Positions 43,196 to 52,674 are shown, counted from the first letter of the stretch. The stretch is DNA of 64,000 nt from Alphaproteobacteria bacterium (GCA_009781045.1 WQYW01000001.1:1-64000); one strand, 5' to 3'. A program made the numbers and translations. Notes: generated from the sequence alone by a model not told the origin.

Positions 43196-43647
43196 AACCA
43201 GTTCGGTATTTTCCGCGAATAATCCCTCCGGGATGGCCTTTGGAGTGGCCGTCACGGGGGGCTGTGGTCCCCGTGTCGCACGGGGAGGGGAAGGCGCCTG
43301 GTTCGAGCGCCATGTGCCTTTTGGCTTTGATTCCTTCCCGGGTCCTGTTCCTTCCCGGGTTTTGGCAGGCGTTCCGGCCGGACGAAGGCGAACCGTTTTG
43401 CGGCGCCTGGCCCTGGCGGCGCATCCAGGATTGAAAACGGTGACAGTGCAAGGGGCGTAATCCCAGGGCGGGCCTGCCCCTGAAACTGCCCCGGTGTTCC
43501 CGCCGGGGCGGAATTAATCATGTTTAATAATACTTTAGCCGATTTCGCGGGCTCTGCGATTTGGGGTGCCCTAAAGGCAACGATTATCATATATTTCTTA
43601 TGCTTTTGGGGTAGGATAGGGGGACGCCCTTCCGCTGGAGGTTATTA
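43196..43647. other. Spacer with a small hairpin, no gene seen
   Basis: About 450 bp. A CCCCGTG-tcg-CACGGGG hairpin at 43269-43285 follows the Omp gene without a T-tract. The last 120 bp are AT-rich and likely carry the promoter of the Roadblock gene. Confidence 0.4.
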
Positions 43648-44619
43648 ATGTCGTCCATTCAGCATCCTCCGTTGAGGAGGAGGACACCAGGTATTCTGGC
43701 CGACTATGAGGCGCTTCTGACGCGCGCCATTGAAAATCTTCCTGATTCCTCGGCAGCGCGACGTGAAGATCTCTATCAGCGCACGAGGGCGGCCTTGGTG
43801 TCTCAGCTGCGAGCCTCAAGGCAGGAGGCATCGATCGACAGCGAGCTGGACATCCTTAATGAGGTGATCGAGCGGGTCGAGTCCCGAATCAGTGCCCGTG
43901 CCAGCACCGCATTGCGCCAGCTGGCAAAGCCGGACCTGGATCCGCAATCGGATGGCTGGCTGGGCAACCTGCTGACCCGGGCCTCGGAGGATGATGAGCC
44001 AAGACCGCATCGGGAGGTCTCGCTGCGCAACCTGCTGAGCCGGGCGTCGGAGGATGATGAGCCAAGACCGCATCGGGAGGTCTCGCTGCGCTCGGTGGCT
44101 ACGACATCGCTGCAGACTTCCGAGGCCGTGGTTGGGAATGACAGCAGGCTGGCGTTCACGCGCACCCAGACCCGCTCCACGGAACACCGCTATTTCAAGG
44201 ATCCGGTACCGGTGGCGCCGAAGCCGGTGGCGGTGCCGGCGGCGCCGCGAGCGATGTCGCGCAGCGAGGAAATGGAGCGTGCGCTGCGCCGGCTGCAGAA
44301 CGATTCGCCAGGCGTCGAAGCCAGCGCCCTGATTTCCGAGGACGGCCTGATGATTGCGAGTGCGCTGGCCCCCGACATGGAGGAATCCCGGGTTGCCGGC
44401 ATGACCGCCACGCTCGTCAATCTCGGCAGCCGGGCGGCGGTGGAACTCGCCCGCGGCGAGGTTCAGGAAGTGATTGTGCGTGGCGAACACGGCTATGCGG
44501 TGCTGGTCCGGGCCGGGCGCGGAGCGTTGCTGCTGGCCCTGACCAACGAGAACGCCAAGCTCGGCCTGGTCTTTTTCGACATGCGTGAGACTGCACGAAC
44601 CCTCAGCAGGGTGCTTTAG
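43648..44619 (+). CDS. Roadblock/LC7 domain protein
   Basis: 323 residues. Residues 20-85 share a helical module with the protein at 40328-41797 (SIDSEL core). Next is a 21-residue tandem duplication (NLLTRASEDDEPRPHREVSL repeated, about residues 107-148), a linker, then a C-terminal Roadblock/LC7 domain (about 225-323): VEASALISEDGLMIASALAP, VAGMTATLVNLGSRAAVELA and YAVLVRAGRGALLLALTNE. In bacteria such domains regulate small GTPases of the MglA type; no GTPase gene is in this window. GGAGG seven bases upstream of the ATG. It may form a module with the neighbouring polar and membrane proteins. Confidence 0.85.
   Translation: MSSIQHPPLRRRTPGILADYEALLTRAIENLPDSSAARREDLYQRTRAALVSQLRASRQEASIDSELDILNEVIERVESRISARASTALRQLAKPDLDPQSDGWLGNLLTRASEDDEPRPHREVSLRNLLSRASEDDEPRPHREVSLRSVATTSLQTSEAVVGNDSRLAFTRTQTRSTEHRYFKDPVPVAPKPVAVPAAPRAMSRSEEMERALRRLQNDSPGVEASALISEDGLMIASALAPDMEESRVAGMTATLVNLGSRAAVELARGEVQEVIVRGEHGYAVLVRAGRGALLLALTNENAKLGLVFFDMRETARTLSRVL
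43966..44091. repeat. 63-bp tandem duplication inside the Roadblock gene
   Basis: Copy 1 at 43966-44028 and copy 2 at 44029-44091 differ at only a few bases (accc/agcc and cctc/gtcg positions). In frame: 21 residues duplicated. Near identity suggests a recent event. Confidence 0.85.
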
Positions 44620-44653
44620 GGCTCAGTGAGAAAATTGCCGCTCCGAAAGGGGC

Positions 44654-44682
44654 GATGGGCCGCCCGCTGGCGGGCGCCCATC
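44654..44682 (+). terminator. Strong hairpin after the Roadblock gene
   Basis: Arms GATGGGCCGCCCGC (44654-44667) and GCGGGCGCCCATC (44670-44682) pair with one bulged base, 35 bp past the stop. There is no T-tract, so termination is not certain. Confidence 0.45.
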
Positions 44683-45441
44683 ACCATACCAGGCCCGCGC
44701 ACGCGCACGGGTCAGCCCGCGAGATCACCGCCGTTTTACCTTGCCGCAGCTTGCGCTGGTGGGGGCAGGTGCCGGCGTGGCGTTGTCGCGGACCATGCGG
44801 GCCGGTGTGGCATCCCGGCTGACGACTCAGACCCGTTTTCCAGCCCTCTCATGGCCTTGAGGGCTTTCAAATTCACGAAGTATTTTTCTCAGGCCGCATT
44901 CCGGCTCTTCGCGCACAATAATTCCACGCACGAGATAATTCTGCGCGTCCCGGTGGCGCACTCCACAACTACATCGCGAAAACCGCCTTCGATCATACTT
45001 TAACCTCGCCCGGGAGGTCCCGCGGTCCGGACCATCAGGTGAGGGCCGGAACGCGCGATTCTCAATCACTTCGAGCCAGGATTTGACATCAAAAGGCCAC
45101 AAATCCACAGCCCTGGCGGAACCTGTGGGTATTTCCCCGCCGTTCGCGCGAAATCGCTCACCTGTAAAAAATGTCAATTAATTGAGTTGCTTGGCTGCCA
45201 TTTTCGGGGATTTCCACATGCCGGAGTGGCAAATAAATCACGGATTTTGAGCGCCGACGGTTCACTGTTGTGTTGCAGCCGCAACACAGGGGCGGATTTG
45301 TGGCGATTTATGGAATTACTTAATGCGTGATCGAGACAATTGTATTTAATAACCTTGCTGAGGTTTTAACGCGGCGCCGCGTCGGTGGTTAATTTCACCG
45401 CGGGCTGTGTCGTCGGTCTGGTTGCGTTGGAGTAACAAAAA
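44683..45441. other. AT-rich spacer upstream of the autotransporter
   Basis: About 760 bp. No gene seen. The part from 45170 to 45370 is AT-rich and contains GCGGCGCCGC at about 45371. It probably carries the autotransporter promoter and a long leader. Confidence 0.4.
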
Positions 45442-47406
45442 ATGAAGCGCGTGTTACTAGGGGTGGCATCCATTATCGCTGCGGCGGTAATGTTTTACGG
45501 GGGAGGGGCAAGCGCCCAAACCACCACCGACTCAATAAAATACCATCAAGGCCAGGGAGGATATTGTCAGATCTCCCAGCCCAGTCAGGCCACCAAGGAT
45601 TATGCGGCCACGGATCCGAATTTCACTGTGCACGGGGAAACTCAGCACGGGCAGCCAACCGGGAGCGATGAGATCACGTTTACCGGGCCTTTGTGCGCCG
45701 CTTTTGAAGCGGGAAAATGCACGGACGCCACGAGCTGTATCGACTATAAGCCGCCATGTGATCCGGCCACGCCAGGGTGCGTAACGCCTCCGCCTTCGTC
45801 GAAGTGTAAGAAGGTTGATGGCGTTTGCGTGGACAAGGACAAGTCCGGCGACAAGGGCAAGGATCACGGCAAGACGTCTGACAAGGACAAGGACCACGGC
45901 AAGTGGTCTGACAAGGACAAGGATCACGACAAGACGTCTGACAAGGACAAGGACCACGGCAAGTGGTCTGACAAGGACAAGGATCACGACAAGACGTCTG
46001 ACAAGGACAAGGACCACGGCAAGACGTCTGACAAGGACAAGGACCACGGCAAGTGGTCTGACAAGGACAAGGATCACGACAAGACGTCTGACAAGGACAA
46101 GGATCACGGCAAGTGGTCTGACAAGGACAAGGATCACGACAAGACGTCTGACAAGGACAAGGATCACGGCAAGTGGTCTGACAAGGACAAGGATCACGAC
46201 AAGTGGTCTGACAAGGACAAGGATCACGGCAAGTGGTCTGACAAGGACAAGGATCACGACAAGACGTCTGACAAGGACAAGGATCACGGCAAGTGGAAGG
46301 ACAGGGATCACGGCAAGTGGTCTGACAAGGACGACGACAAGACTCCGGATCCTGGTCCAACCCCCGATCCTGGTCCGACCAACGACCAACTGCGCAACAC
46401 CGTGGAGACTGCTTCTGTGGCCCCCGCGTTGGCGAGCCGGCTGGGACGTACGATGCTTGCAACCTACTTCGACCGCACCGGTGATGGCGATCTGAACCCG
46501 CAACGCGGCCAGGTCTGCATGGATGCCGTCGAAGAGCCGATCCCTGGCGTCTATAACAAGGCGCGCAAGGCGAAGCCTCAGGGTCAGTGCGAGGGTACGT
46601 TGCTGTGGGGCCGTCTGTTCGGCGAGACCGGTTCGGCTGGTGGCAGCATGGACAAGTACGGACCGGGCTACCGCTATGACCTTGGCGGGATCCAGGTCGG
46701 TGCTGACATCGTGCATACCAACCGTGACAGTCTCGGACTCTACGGTACAGCGGCGACGGCCTCGGCCGATGTCACTGGCACCAGGGGAACCGGCAGTGTC
46801 AGCATGAACGCCTATGGTATTGGCGGCTACTGGACCCATCGTGATCCAACCGGCTGGTATACGGACCTGGTGGTGCAGGCGAACAGCTTCGACAGCATCA
46901 ACGTCAGTCCGGTGGTCGGGCTTGGGGGCTTCGGGACCCAGGGCTGGGGTTTGACAGCGTCAGCCGAAGTTGGCCGCACGATCCAGCTGGGTCAGGGCTA
47001 CAGCCTTACCCCGCAGGCTCAGTTGATCTACCAGCGCACCAGTCTTGACGGTGTGGCGATCAAGGAGGGGCAGCTGAACTTCGGTGCCACCGATGAGCTC
47101 TATGGTCGCTTGGGCGGTCGTCTGGCCAAGAACTGGCTCACGAATGACAACCGTGGAGTGACCACCTGGGTTGATGCCAGCTTCTGGCACCAGTTCGGGG
47201 ATGATCCGACGACCTCGCTCATCTACGGCAACCAGAGCCAGATCGTTTCGTCCAGCCTTGGCGGGACCTGGGCTCAGGTCGGGTTGGGTCTCTCTGGTCA
47301 GGTTAACCGGAACCTGTCGATGTTCGGCAGTGTCGACTACAACGTAGGGATCGATCGCACCGAGCACGCCCTGGGTGGCCGTGCCGGTATGAAGGTCGCC
47401 TGGTAA
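45442..47406 (+). CDS. Autotransporter with Asp/Lys/His decapeptide-repeat passenger
   Basis: 654 residues. Signal peptide ends near GGGASAQ. Residues 25-140 form a small Cys-rich region (eight Cys, including ATPGCVTPPPSSKCKKVDGVC). Next are 14 decapeptides of form SDKDKDH(G/D)K(T/W), DNA 45877-46296, then PDPGPT repeats. The C-terminal 330 residues are an autotransporter beta-domain (GTLLWGRLFGETGSAGG, YDLGGIQVGADI, GLTASAEVGRTIQLGQG) ending in Trp, MKVAW. The passenger is far shorter than the usual beta-helix and is strongly charged; His/Asp suggest metal or matrix binding, Trp/Thr alternate. GGAG precedes the ATG. A strong terminator follows. Single gene unit. Confidence 0.85.
   Translation: MKRVLLGVASIIAAAVMFYGGGASAQTTTDSIKYHQGQGGYCQISQPSQATKDYAATDPNFTVHGETQHGQPTGSDEITFTGPLCAAFEAGKCTDATSCIDYKPPCDPATPGCVTPPPSSKCKKVDGVCVDKDKSGDKGKDHGKTSDKDKDHGKWSDKDKDHDKTSDKDKDHGKWSDKDKDHDKTSDKDKDHGKTSDKDKDHGKWSDKDKDHDKTSDKDKDHGKWSDKDKDHDKTSDKDKDHGKWSDKDKDHDKWSDKDKDHGKWSDKDKDHDKTSDKDKDHGKWKDRDHGKWSDKDDDKTPDPGPTPDPGPTNDQLRNTVETASVAPALASRLGRTMLATYFDRTGDGDLNPQRGQVCMDAVEEPIPGVYNKARKAKPQGQCEGTLLWGRLFGETGSAGGSMDKYGPGYRYDLGGIQVGADIVHTNRDSLGLYGTAATASADVTGTRGTGSVSMNAYGIGGYWTHRDPTGWYTDLVVQANSFDSINVSPVVGLGGFGTQGWGLTASAEVGRTIQLGQGYSLTPQAQLIYQRTSLDGVAIKEGQLNFGATDELYGRLGGRLAKNWLTNDNRGVTTWVDASFWHQFGDDPTTSLIYGNQSQIVSSSLGGTWAQVGLGLSGQVNRNLSMFGSVDYNVGIDRTEHALGGRAGMKVAW
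45877..46296. repeat. Fourteen in-frame 30-bp repeats in the autotransporter
   Basis: Unit core tctgacaaggacaaggaYca, period 30 bp with a 60-bp higher order (GKW and DKT forms alternate, with three exceptions). Near identity at synonymous sites indicates recent expansion; changes in copy number would keep the frame. Confidence 0.9.
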
Positions 47407-47460
47407 TGCTGGTCCGCTTCATCCGGAGCTCCCCCATGCTCCGGGTGAGGCGGCTGGTCT

Positions 47461-47504
47461 GCCCCACTCGGAGCCCCCCCATGCTCCGGTGGGGCTATTT
47501 TTTT
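47461..47504 (+). terminator. Rho-independent terminator of the autotransporter gene
   Basis: Arms GCCCCACTCGGAGC (47461-47474) and GCTCCGGTGGGGC (47483-47495), one bulge, then TATTTTTTTTG. A partial copy (GGAGCTCCCCCATGCTCC) lies just upstream at about 47430. Confidence 0.9.
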
Positions 47505-48500
47505 GTCTGGTGTGATTCTGGCGGGGGTTGGAACTGTGTGCGGTACTGAAATACCGTCTATCTGCAGGTTCCCCGACACAGTCAGCTCTTTTGGATTGCA
47601 GCTGGCATCTCAACAGAATTTCTCGGACTGATTCTCTGCGGCGTTCGCGCCTCAACCAGTGAGCACTGGGGGGCTGTCGTGGCATTTTCGCAGCGCCGGT
47701 TCCATTTGCGGAACTTTTGCATCACATCCGTTGATTAAGACTGCCATCTGCCTTATTCTTAACAAACTTTAACGATGATTGTATCGCGGACCGGCACGTA
47801 TCTCTTGAGCACATGGGGCTGTGCAAGCGATTATAGCTGCCGCGACAGCGATCACGACGCGAGTTTGCGGATGGTCCGTGTTCTGTTTCGCGGAGCATCG
47901 GGGAGCGCGCGACACGTGTTCGAATGTACGACATCGTTCGCGAGAGGCATGCTTGCGGGTGATTCGGGCTGTGGCCGGTCCGAAGCCGGTCGGGTTGAGG
48001 TGGGTTGGAATTTTTTCGAACCCGCTTGCGAGGGGCAGGGTAGAGATGCGTTGGATCAATTCGCGATCTGTCAATTCGCGATTTCGTGCGGGGTCGCTTT
48101 TTTTCTCCGCCGGCCTCCTTTATTTGCAAATTGGATCCGAGCGGGCTGGAATCATTGACGATGACGGTTTTGGCGGTGAGGATCCGCATCCGCTTTCCGG
48201 GGGTTTGACGCTGACGATGCGATGATCGTCAAACCAGCCCGGTGGCGGGCTGAGTGGAGGTGGCCGATGGACAGCAGTCTGGAGCACGCGCGGGGGATAC
48301 GGATGCGCAGTATTTTTCTGCAACCAGGTGCTTTGCGCTCCAGCACGTCGTGTTCCCTGTTCCCGTCCATGCTGTTGCCACGCCGCCTGTCGCTGTTCCC
48401 GTCATCTCCATGCCTGAAGACACCCTCTTCGGTGACTTCGTTTCCGTTGATCCCGCGCCGCCCGCTGGCGGCGCGAACCCATTCAGGACGCAGGTGAAAA
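47505..48500. other. Spacer upstream of trbE, no clear gene
   Basis: About 1 kb. A frame at 48254-48532 (plus) runs into trbE in another frame and has no family signature. No trbB, trbC or trbD remnant could be recognised. Hairpin-prone stretches occur near 48180-48225. Function unseen. Confidence 0.4.
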
Positions 48501-51017
48501 ATGTTTGCCTTCAACCACCTCCGTCAGCGTGAGCCTCAATTCCGCGACCTCCTGCCTTACGGGGCGATGGTCGATGACGGTGTCATGCTGCTCAAGGATG
48601 GATCGCTGATGGCGGGCTGGTATTTCGCCGGTGCCGATGGCGAGAACGCCACCGCTTTCAAGCGGAACGATATTTCCAGGCAGCTGGGTTCCGCGATGAC
48701 GGCGCTGGGGCCGGGCTGGATGATCCAGGTCGAAGCCATCAGGATGCCGGCGCTCGCCTATCCGCGTGCCGAGCAGTCGCATTTTCCCGATCCTGTCAGT
48801 CTTGCGATCGATGAGGAGCAGCGCATCTCTTTCGAAGGTGCGGAGGCGGGTTTCGAGAATCAATACGCCATGATTCTGACCTACCGGACCCAGCGCCAGG
48901 GCGGCCGCAACCAGTTCTTCTTCGCCGATCCGGGCTGGCTCGAATGCTTCGGCGACCGCATGCTTGACTATTTCACGACCGCGATCGCCGAGTTCGAGCA
49001 GGTCGTCGCCGACATCGTCTCGCTGCGACGCATGCGTACGCGGGGCGGCGACCCCATCAACGGCCAGGCGCTGCGCTACGACGATCTGCTTCAGTTTGTC
49101 CGCATGTGCCTGACCGGGGCGGGCAGGGCGGTTCAGTTGCCCGACGTGCCGATGTATCTCGACCATCTGCTGGCGCCATCCTTCCAGCATGGCCAGGTGC
49201 CGGTGATCGATGGCTATTACGTCAATGCGGTGGCAATCGACGGTTTCCCCTCCGAGAACTGGCTTGGTCTGCTGCAGACCCTCAACCGCCTGCCGCTGTC
49301 GTGCCGCTGGTCGCTGCGCTATGTTCTGGTGGATGCTGATGACAAGAGCGGGGGCCTGATCCACGATCGCAGGAACTGGCGCGAACGTGTGCGCCCATTC
49401 ATGGATCTGACGTCGGGATCGAACAGCATGGAGCAGCCGCCTCTGGTGACCCGTGAGGCGGATCCGCCGGCGGAAGAGGGTGAGGAGGCGGAGCCCGAGA
49501 CCTACGGAACCTGTGCCCCCGTCATCGTTCTGTTCGACACCGACCCCAAGCGCGGCCGCAAGCGCGCTGAAGACGTGCGGCGTGTGATCCAGGATGACGG
49601 CTTCCACACAAGAATCGAAGACCTCAATATCACCGACGCTTTCCTGGGCTCGCTGCCCGGCAACTGGTATTCCAACGCTCGGGAAACCGTGATTTCCACC
49701 GCCCGATTCGTCAGCATGATTCCGCTGAATTCGGTCTGGCTCGGGGAACGTGAGTGCCCCTGTCCGCTTTATCCGCCGCATTCCCCGCCTTTGATGCAGC
49801 TGGTGTCGGGAGCGGTCCCGTTCCGTCTCAACCTCCATGTCGGCGACAGCGGTCACACATTGCTGATCGGACCGCCGGGAAGCGGAAAGTCGACCCTGCT
49901 GGCGCTGATCGCGGCCCAGTTCCGCCGCTATGCCGATGCCCAGGTGTTCTGTTTCGACCACAGCCGCGCCATGCTGCCGATGACGGCGGCCCTTGGCGGC
50001 CAGCATCTCGACGCCGGGAGCGCGCTGACGCTGTGTCCGCTGTCCGAACTCGATTCGGACGCCGATCGGGTATGGGCGGCGAAATGGCTTGAATTCCTGC
50101 TGGAGGTTCAGGGTGTCCATGTCAGCCCGGAACATCGCGACGCCATAGCCACCCAGATCAAGGCCATCGCCGACGAGCGCAACCGGTCCCTGAGCGCTTT
50201 TGTACGCGGTGTCGGCAATCAGGAGATCCGGGACGCGCTCGCCCACTACACTGCGGATGGCCCGCTGGGGCATCTTCTGGATGCCGAACAGGACTATCTG
50301 AAATTCTCGAATCTGATGTGTTTCGATATCGGCATGCTGATGAACATGGGCGACGGCTATCTTCTGCCGGTGCTATATTACCTGTTCCGTCGGATTGAGA
50401 GGCAGTTGACCGGCGAGCCGAGCCTGATCATTCTCGACGGTGCCTGGCTTACCCTTGATCACGAGGTTCTCGGCGAATGGCTCAATCTGCTGCGCAAGGC
50501 CAATTGCGCGGCGGTGATGGCTACGAAGTCGATCGCCAATGTTGCCAAATTCGGCGTCGTCGATGTCCTCAAGGAGGCCTGCCTGACCCGGATCTATCTG
50601 GCCAACGGGGAGGCCACCGATCCGGAGACCAGGGCGTTCTATCAGAAGTTCGATTTCAGCGAGGAGTCACGCGACGCGGCTGCTCCGGGAATGAAGCGTG
50701 ATTATTATGTGGTGTCGCCGAGTGGCCGCCGCATGTTCCATCTGGGGCTTGGACCGCTGACCCTGTCCTTCGCCGGTGCCAACAGCGATGAAGATATTGA
50801 GCGGGTTAACGCGTTGCGCCGCGAACACGGCAGCGACTGGCCTGCAGCCTGGCTGAAGGAGCGAGGCGTTCCTTTTGACGCCGACGCCTTCAGGATGGTC
50901 GGGGCGGAAGAGCCTTCAAATGTCAGTTGGGCACTGAACGACAGACTGTGGCCCGACCGCGAGAACGTCCGACACATGACAGATGATCCACAAGGTGATC
51001 CGCATAGTGGTAAATAA
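48501..51017 (+). CDS. trbE: Conjugal-type T4SS ATPase TrbE/VirB4-like, with altered motor motifs
   Basis: 838 residues. The N-terminal CagE/TrbE/VirB4 domain starts with YGAMVDDGVMLLKDGSLMAG and continues through FENQYAMILTYRTQ. The C-terminal motor has Walker A LLIGPPGSGKSTLLALIAAQ (about residue 455). Walker B reads PSLIILDGAWLTLDHEV: the usual catalytic Glu of DEAW is Gly. The next motor motif reads VMATKSIANVAKFG where relatives have ATQS. VirB4 proteins power pilus assembly and substrate transfer. The length is typical. Its partners trbF and trbG follow, but no other T4SS genes are nearby. The enzyme may be weakly active or inactive. Confidence 0.88.
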   Translation: MFAFNHLRQREPQFRDLLPYGAMVDDGVMLLKDGSLMAGWYFAGADGENATAFKRNDISRQLGSAMTALGPGWMIQVEAIRMPALAYPRAEQSHFPDPVSLAIDEEQRISFEGAEAGFENQYAMILTYRTQRQGGRNQFFFADPGWLECFGDRMLDYFTTAIAEFEQVVADIVSLRRMRTRGGDPINGQALRYDDLLQFVRMCLTGAGRAVQLPDVPMYLDHLLAPSFQHGQVPVIDGYYVNAVAIDGFPSENWLGLLQTLNRLPLSCRWSLRYVLVDADDKSGGLIHDRRNWRERVRPFMDLTSGSNSMEQPPLVTREADPPAEEGEEAEPETYGTCAPVIVLFDTDPKRGRKRAEDVRRVIQDDGFHTRIEDLNITDAFLGSLPGNWYSNARETVISTARFVSMIPLNSVWLGERECPCPLYPPHSPPLMQLVSGAVPFRLNLHVGDSGHTLLIGPPGSGKSTLLALIAAQFRRYADAQVFCFDHSRAMLPMTAALGGQHLDAGSALTLCPLSELDSDADRVWAAKWLEFLLEVQGVHVSPEHRDAIATQIKAIADERNRSLSAFVRGVGNQEIRDALAHYTADGPLGHLLDAEQDYLKFSNLMCFDIGMLMNMGDGYLLPVLYYLFRRIERQLTGEPSLIILDGAWLTLDHEVLGEWLNLLRKANCAAVMATKSIANVAKFGVVDVLKEACLTRIYLANGEATDPETRAFYQKFDFSEESRDAAAPGMKRDYYVVSPSGRRMFHLGLGPLTLSFAGANSDEDIERVNALRREHGSDWPAAWLKERGVPFDADAFRMVGAEEPSNVSWALNDRLWPDRENVRHMTDDPQGDPHSGK

Positions 51018-51060
51018 GAAACAGCCACACGATTGACCAACAACCAGAAGTAACGAGCAA

Positions 51061-51693
51061 ATGACAGACACGGCTCCCGACAATCCCTACTTCGCGGCGC
51101 GGAAGGAATGGAACGAGCATTACGGCAGCTATGTGCGATCTGTCCGGATATGGGTGGCTGGCACGGTGATCTTCTTCGGCCTGTTCGTCCTGGCCGCGTT
51201 TATCGCCTTCTATCAGGCGGGCCAGTCCGGCCCCGAGGTTGCTACCGCAGCGGCCGCAGTGCCGGCCAAGGCCGAGCCGAAAACCCCGCTTGAGGCCGCC
51301 GACCCCAATGTTATCCGCGACATGCTCGGCAACTGGGTGGTGGCGTTTCGCAGCGTGACGCCCGACAACCTTGTCGAGAAAGAGAATATCGACAAGATCT
51401 TCGCGCTCACCACGGATGAACAGGGCCGCAAGATCCAGGATTATCTGAGCGACAATCATCCAGGCGAGCGTGCCCGCACCGTGATGGTCAAGGTTGATGT
51501 CAAGAGCGTAGTTCAGGAGTCGCCTACGCGGTGGCGGGTCAGCTGGAACGAAATCGACCATGATCGCGGCGGGCGGGTGCTGAAGACGACCAAATATTCC
51601 GCCCCCGCCTTCGTCGATGTGGTGCCTGCGGAAGCCGGAAAGCCCCATAATCCAATCGGGCTGCGGATCAGCTCTTTTGAGTGGAAGAATTAG
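51061..51693 (+). CDS. trbF: T4SS inner-membrane protein TrbF (VirB8-like)
   Basis: 210 residues. Short cytoplasmic head (NPYFAARKEWNEHYGSYV, characteristic of TrbF), one membrane helix (IWVAGTVIFFGLFVLAAFIA, about 30-52), then a periplasmic NTF2-like VirB8 domain (NVIRDMLGNWVVAFRSVTPD, RARTVMVKVDVKSVVQESPT, RWRVSWNEIDHD). VirB8 dimers nucleate the T4SS core. 43 bp after trbE and 19 bp before trbG, so it is one operon. Length slightly below plasmid TrbF. Confidence 0.88.
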   Translation: MTDTAPDNPYFAARKEWNEHYGSYVRSVRIWVAGTVIFFGLFVLAAFIAFYQAGQSGPEVATAAAAVPAKAEPKTPLEAADPNVIRDMLGNWVVAFRSVTPDNLVEKENIDKIFALTTDEQGRKIQDYLSDNHPGERARTVMVKVDVKSVVQESPTRWRVSWNEIDHDRGGRVLKTTKYSAPAFVDVVPAEAGKPHNPIGLRISSFEWKN

Positions 51694-51712
51694 TTTCAGA
51701 AAGGAAAGCAGC

Positions 51713-52600
51713 ATGGAGCGAAAACGACGATATGGTTCGGCCGTGCTCGCAGCAGTCCTGTGTGCCATGGCCTCAACCGCGCTGGCGGAACCGACTGCGG
51801 GGCCGCATGATGGTACAGTTGCGGGAAAGCCGCAGCTTCCTGTCGCCAAGTTCACCCGGGGTTCCGACGGTTCTGTGGTCTATGCCTTCGGTGGCAACTA
51901 TCCAATGGTGATCTGTGCACCGTTACGGCTGTGCACGATCCAGTTGCAGCCGGGTGAGCGCGTCCACGACATGTTTGTCGGCGATTCGGCACGCTGGAAG
52001 GTGGAACCGGCACTGTCGGGCAAGGGATCCGCGGAGCGTGTGTCGATCGTGGTCAAGCCGTCCAATCCCGGATTGGCGACGTCGATGGTGATTACGACCT
52101 CGCGGCGGGTTTACCATATCGGCCTCAAGTCGAGCATCCACACCTATATGGCGCGGGTGTCCTTCACCTATAAGGGAGAACCCCGCAACATTGCCGATGT
52201 TGCCCCAAGGAGACAGGAGGTGGTGGAATTCGTTCCACCGCCCTTTCGCGATAATCCGCCTTCTGGCGGGGGCGCAGAGGAATACCAGGTGCCACCGTTT
52301 CCGATACCGGTAGCCAGGGCCGGAGGCTACAGTGTACGGGGCGACAATCCGTCGTGGCGGCCGAGAAAGGTCTATAACGACGGCACTCGGACCTATATTG
52401 AATTTGCCCATGCTGCGGTGGGCAAAGTACCGCCGATTTACGTGGTTACCGGCGGTCCTTTCGCCTCCCGGCTGCAGTATGTCAGCTATCGGGTTGATGG
52501 CGATATGATGGTGGTCGACAACGTGTTTGAGAAAGCTGTACTGGTGTCGGGGATGAACAGCATCAAGCCGACCAGAGTGGTGATTGAACGTCAGGGATAA
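51713..52600 (+). CDS. trbG: T4SS outer-complex protein TrbG (VirB9-like)
   Basis: 295 residues. Signal peptide MERKRRYGSAVLAAVLCAMA through STALAE. VirB9/TrbG landmarks: GSVVYAFGGNYPMVICAPLR then LCTIQLQPGERVHDMFVGDS, WKVEPALSG, and the C-terminal beta-sandwich with PRKVYNDGTRTYIEFAH and VDNVFEKAVLVSG. The start ATG at 51713 has AAGGA eight bases upstream; longer in-frame starts inside trbF would lack a signal peptide. VirB9 forms the outer-membrane ring with VirB7/VirB10; neither a lipoprotein VirB7 nor a clear TrbI is seen next to it. Confidence 0.88.
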   Translation: MERKRRYGSAVLAAVLCAMASTALAEPTAGPHDGTVAGKPQLPVAKFTRGSDGSVVYAFGGNYPMVICAPLRLCTIQLQPGERVHDMFVGDSARWKVEPALSGKGSAERVSIVVKPSNPGLATSMVITTSRRVYHIGLKSSIHTYMARVSFTYKGEPRNIADVAPRRQEVVEFVPPPFRDNPPSGGGAEEYQVPPFPIPVARAGGYSVRGDNPSWRPRKVYNDGTRTYIEFAHAAVGKVPPIYVVTGGPFASRLQYVSYRVDGDMMVVDNVFEKAVLVSGMNSIKPTRVVIERQG

Positions 52601-52674
52601 TTATCGCGCGGAGGTGATGGGTTCGATCGGTCGTGATCGGCAACCCAGGTCACCGTGAGGAGAAAGCTTAAGCG

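Noticed and set aside
45877..46296. CRISPR array
   Set aside because: The 30-bp units are contiguous without unique spacers, and they are coding in frame.
45532..46839. Minus-strand frame rich in Val/Leu/Arg opposite the autotransporter repeat
   Set aside because: It arises from the complement of the 30-bp repeat; the plus frame has a signal peptide and a beta-domain.
48254..48532. Small gene ahead of trbE, possible trbD remnant
   Set aside because: No membrane helix or TrbD similarity, no ribosome site, and it overlaps the trbE start.
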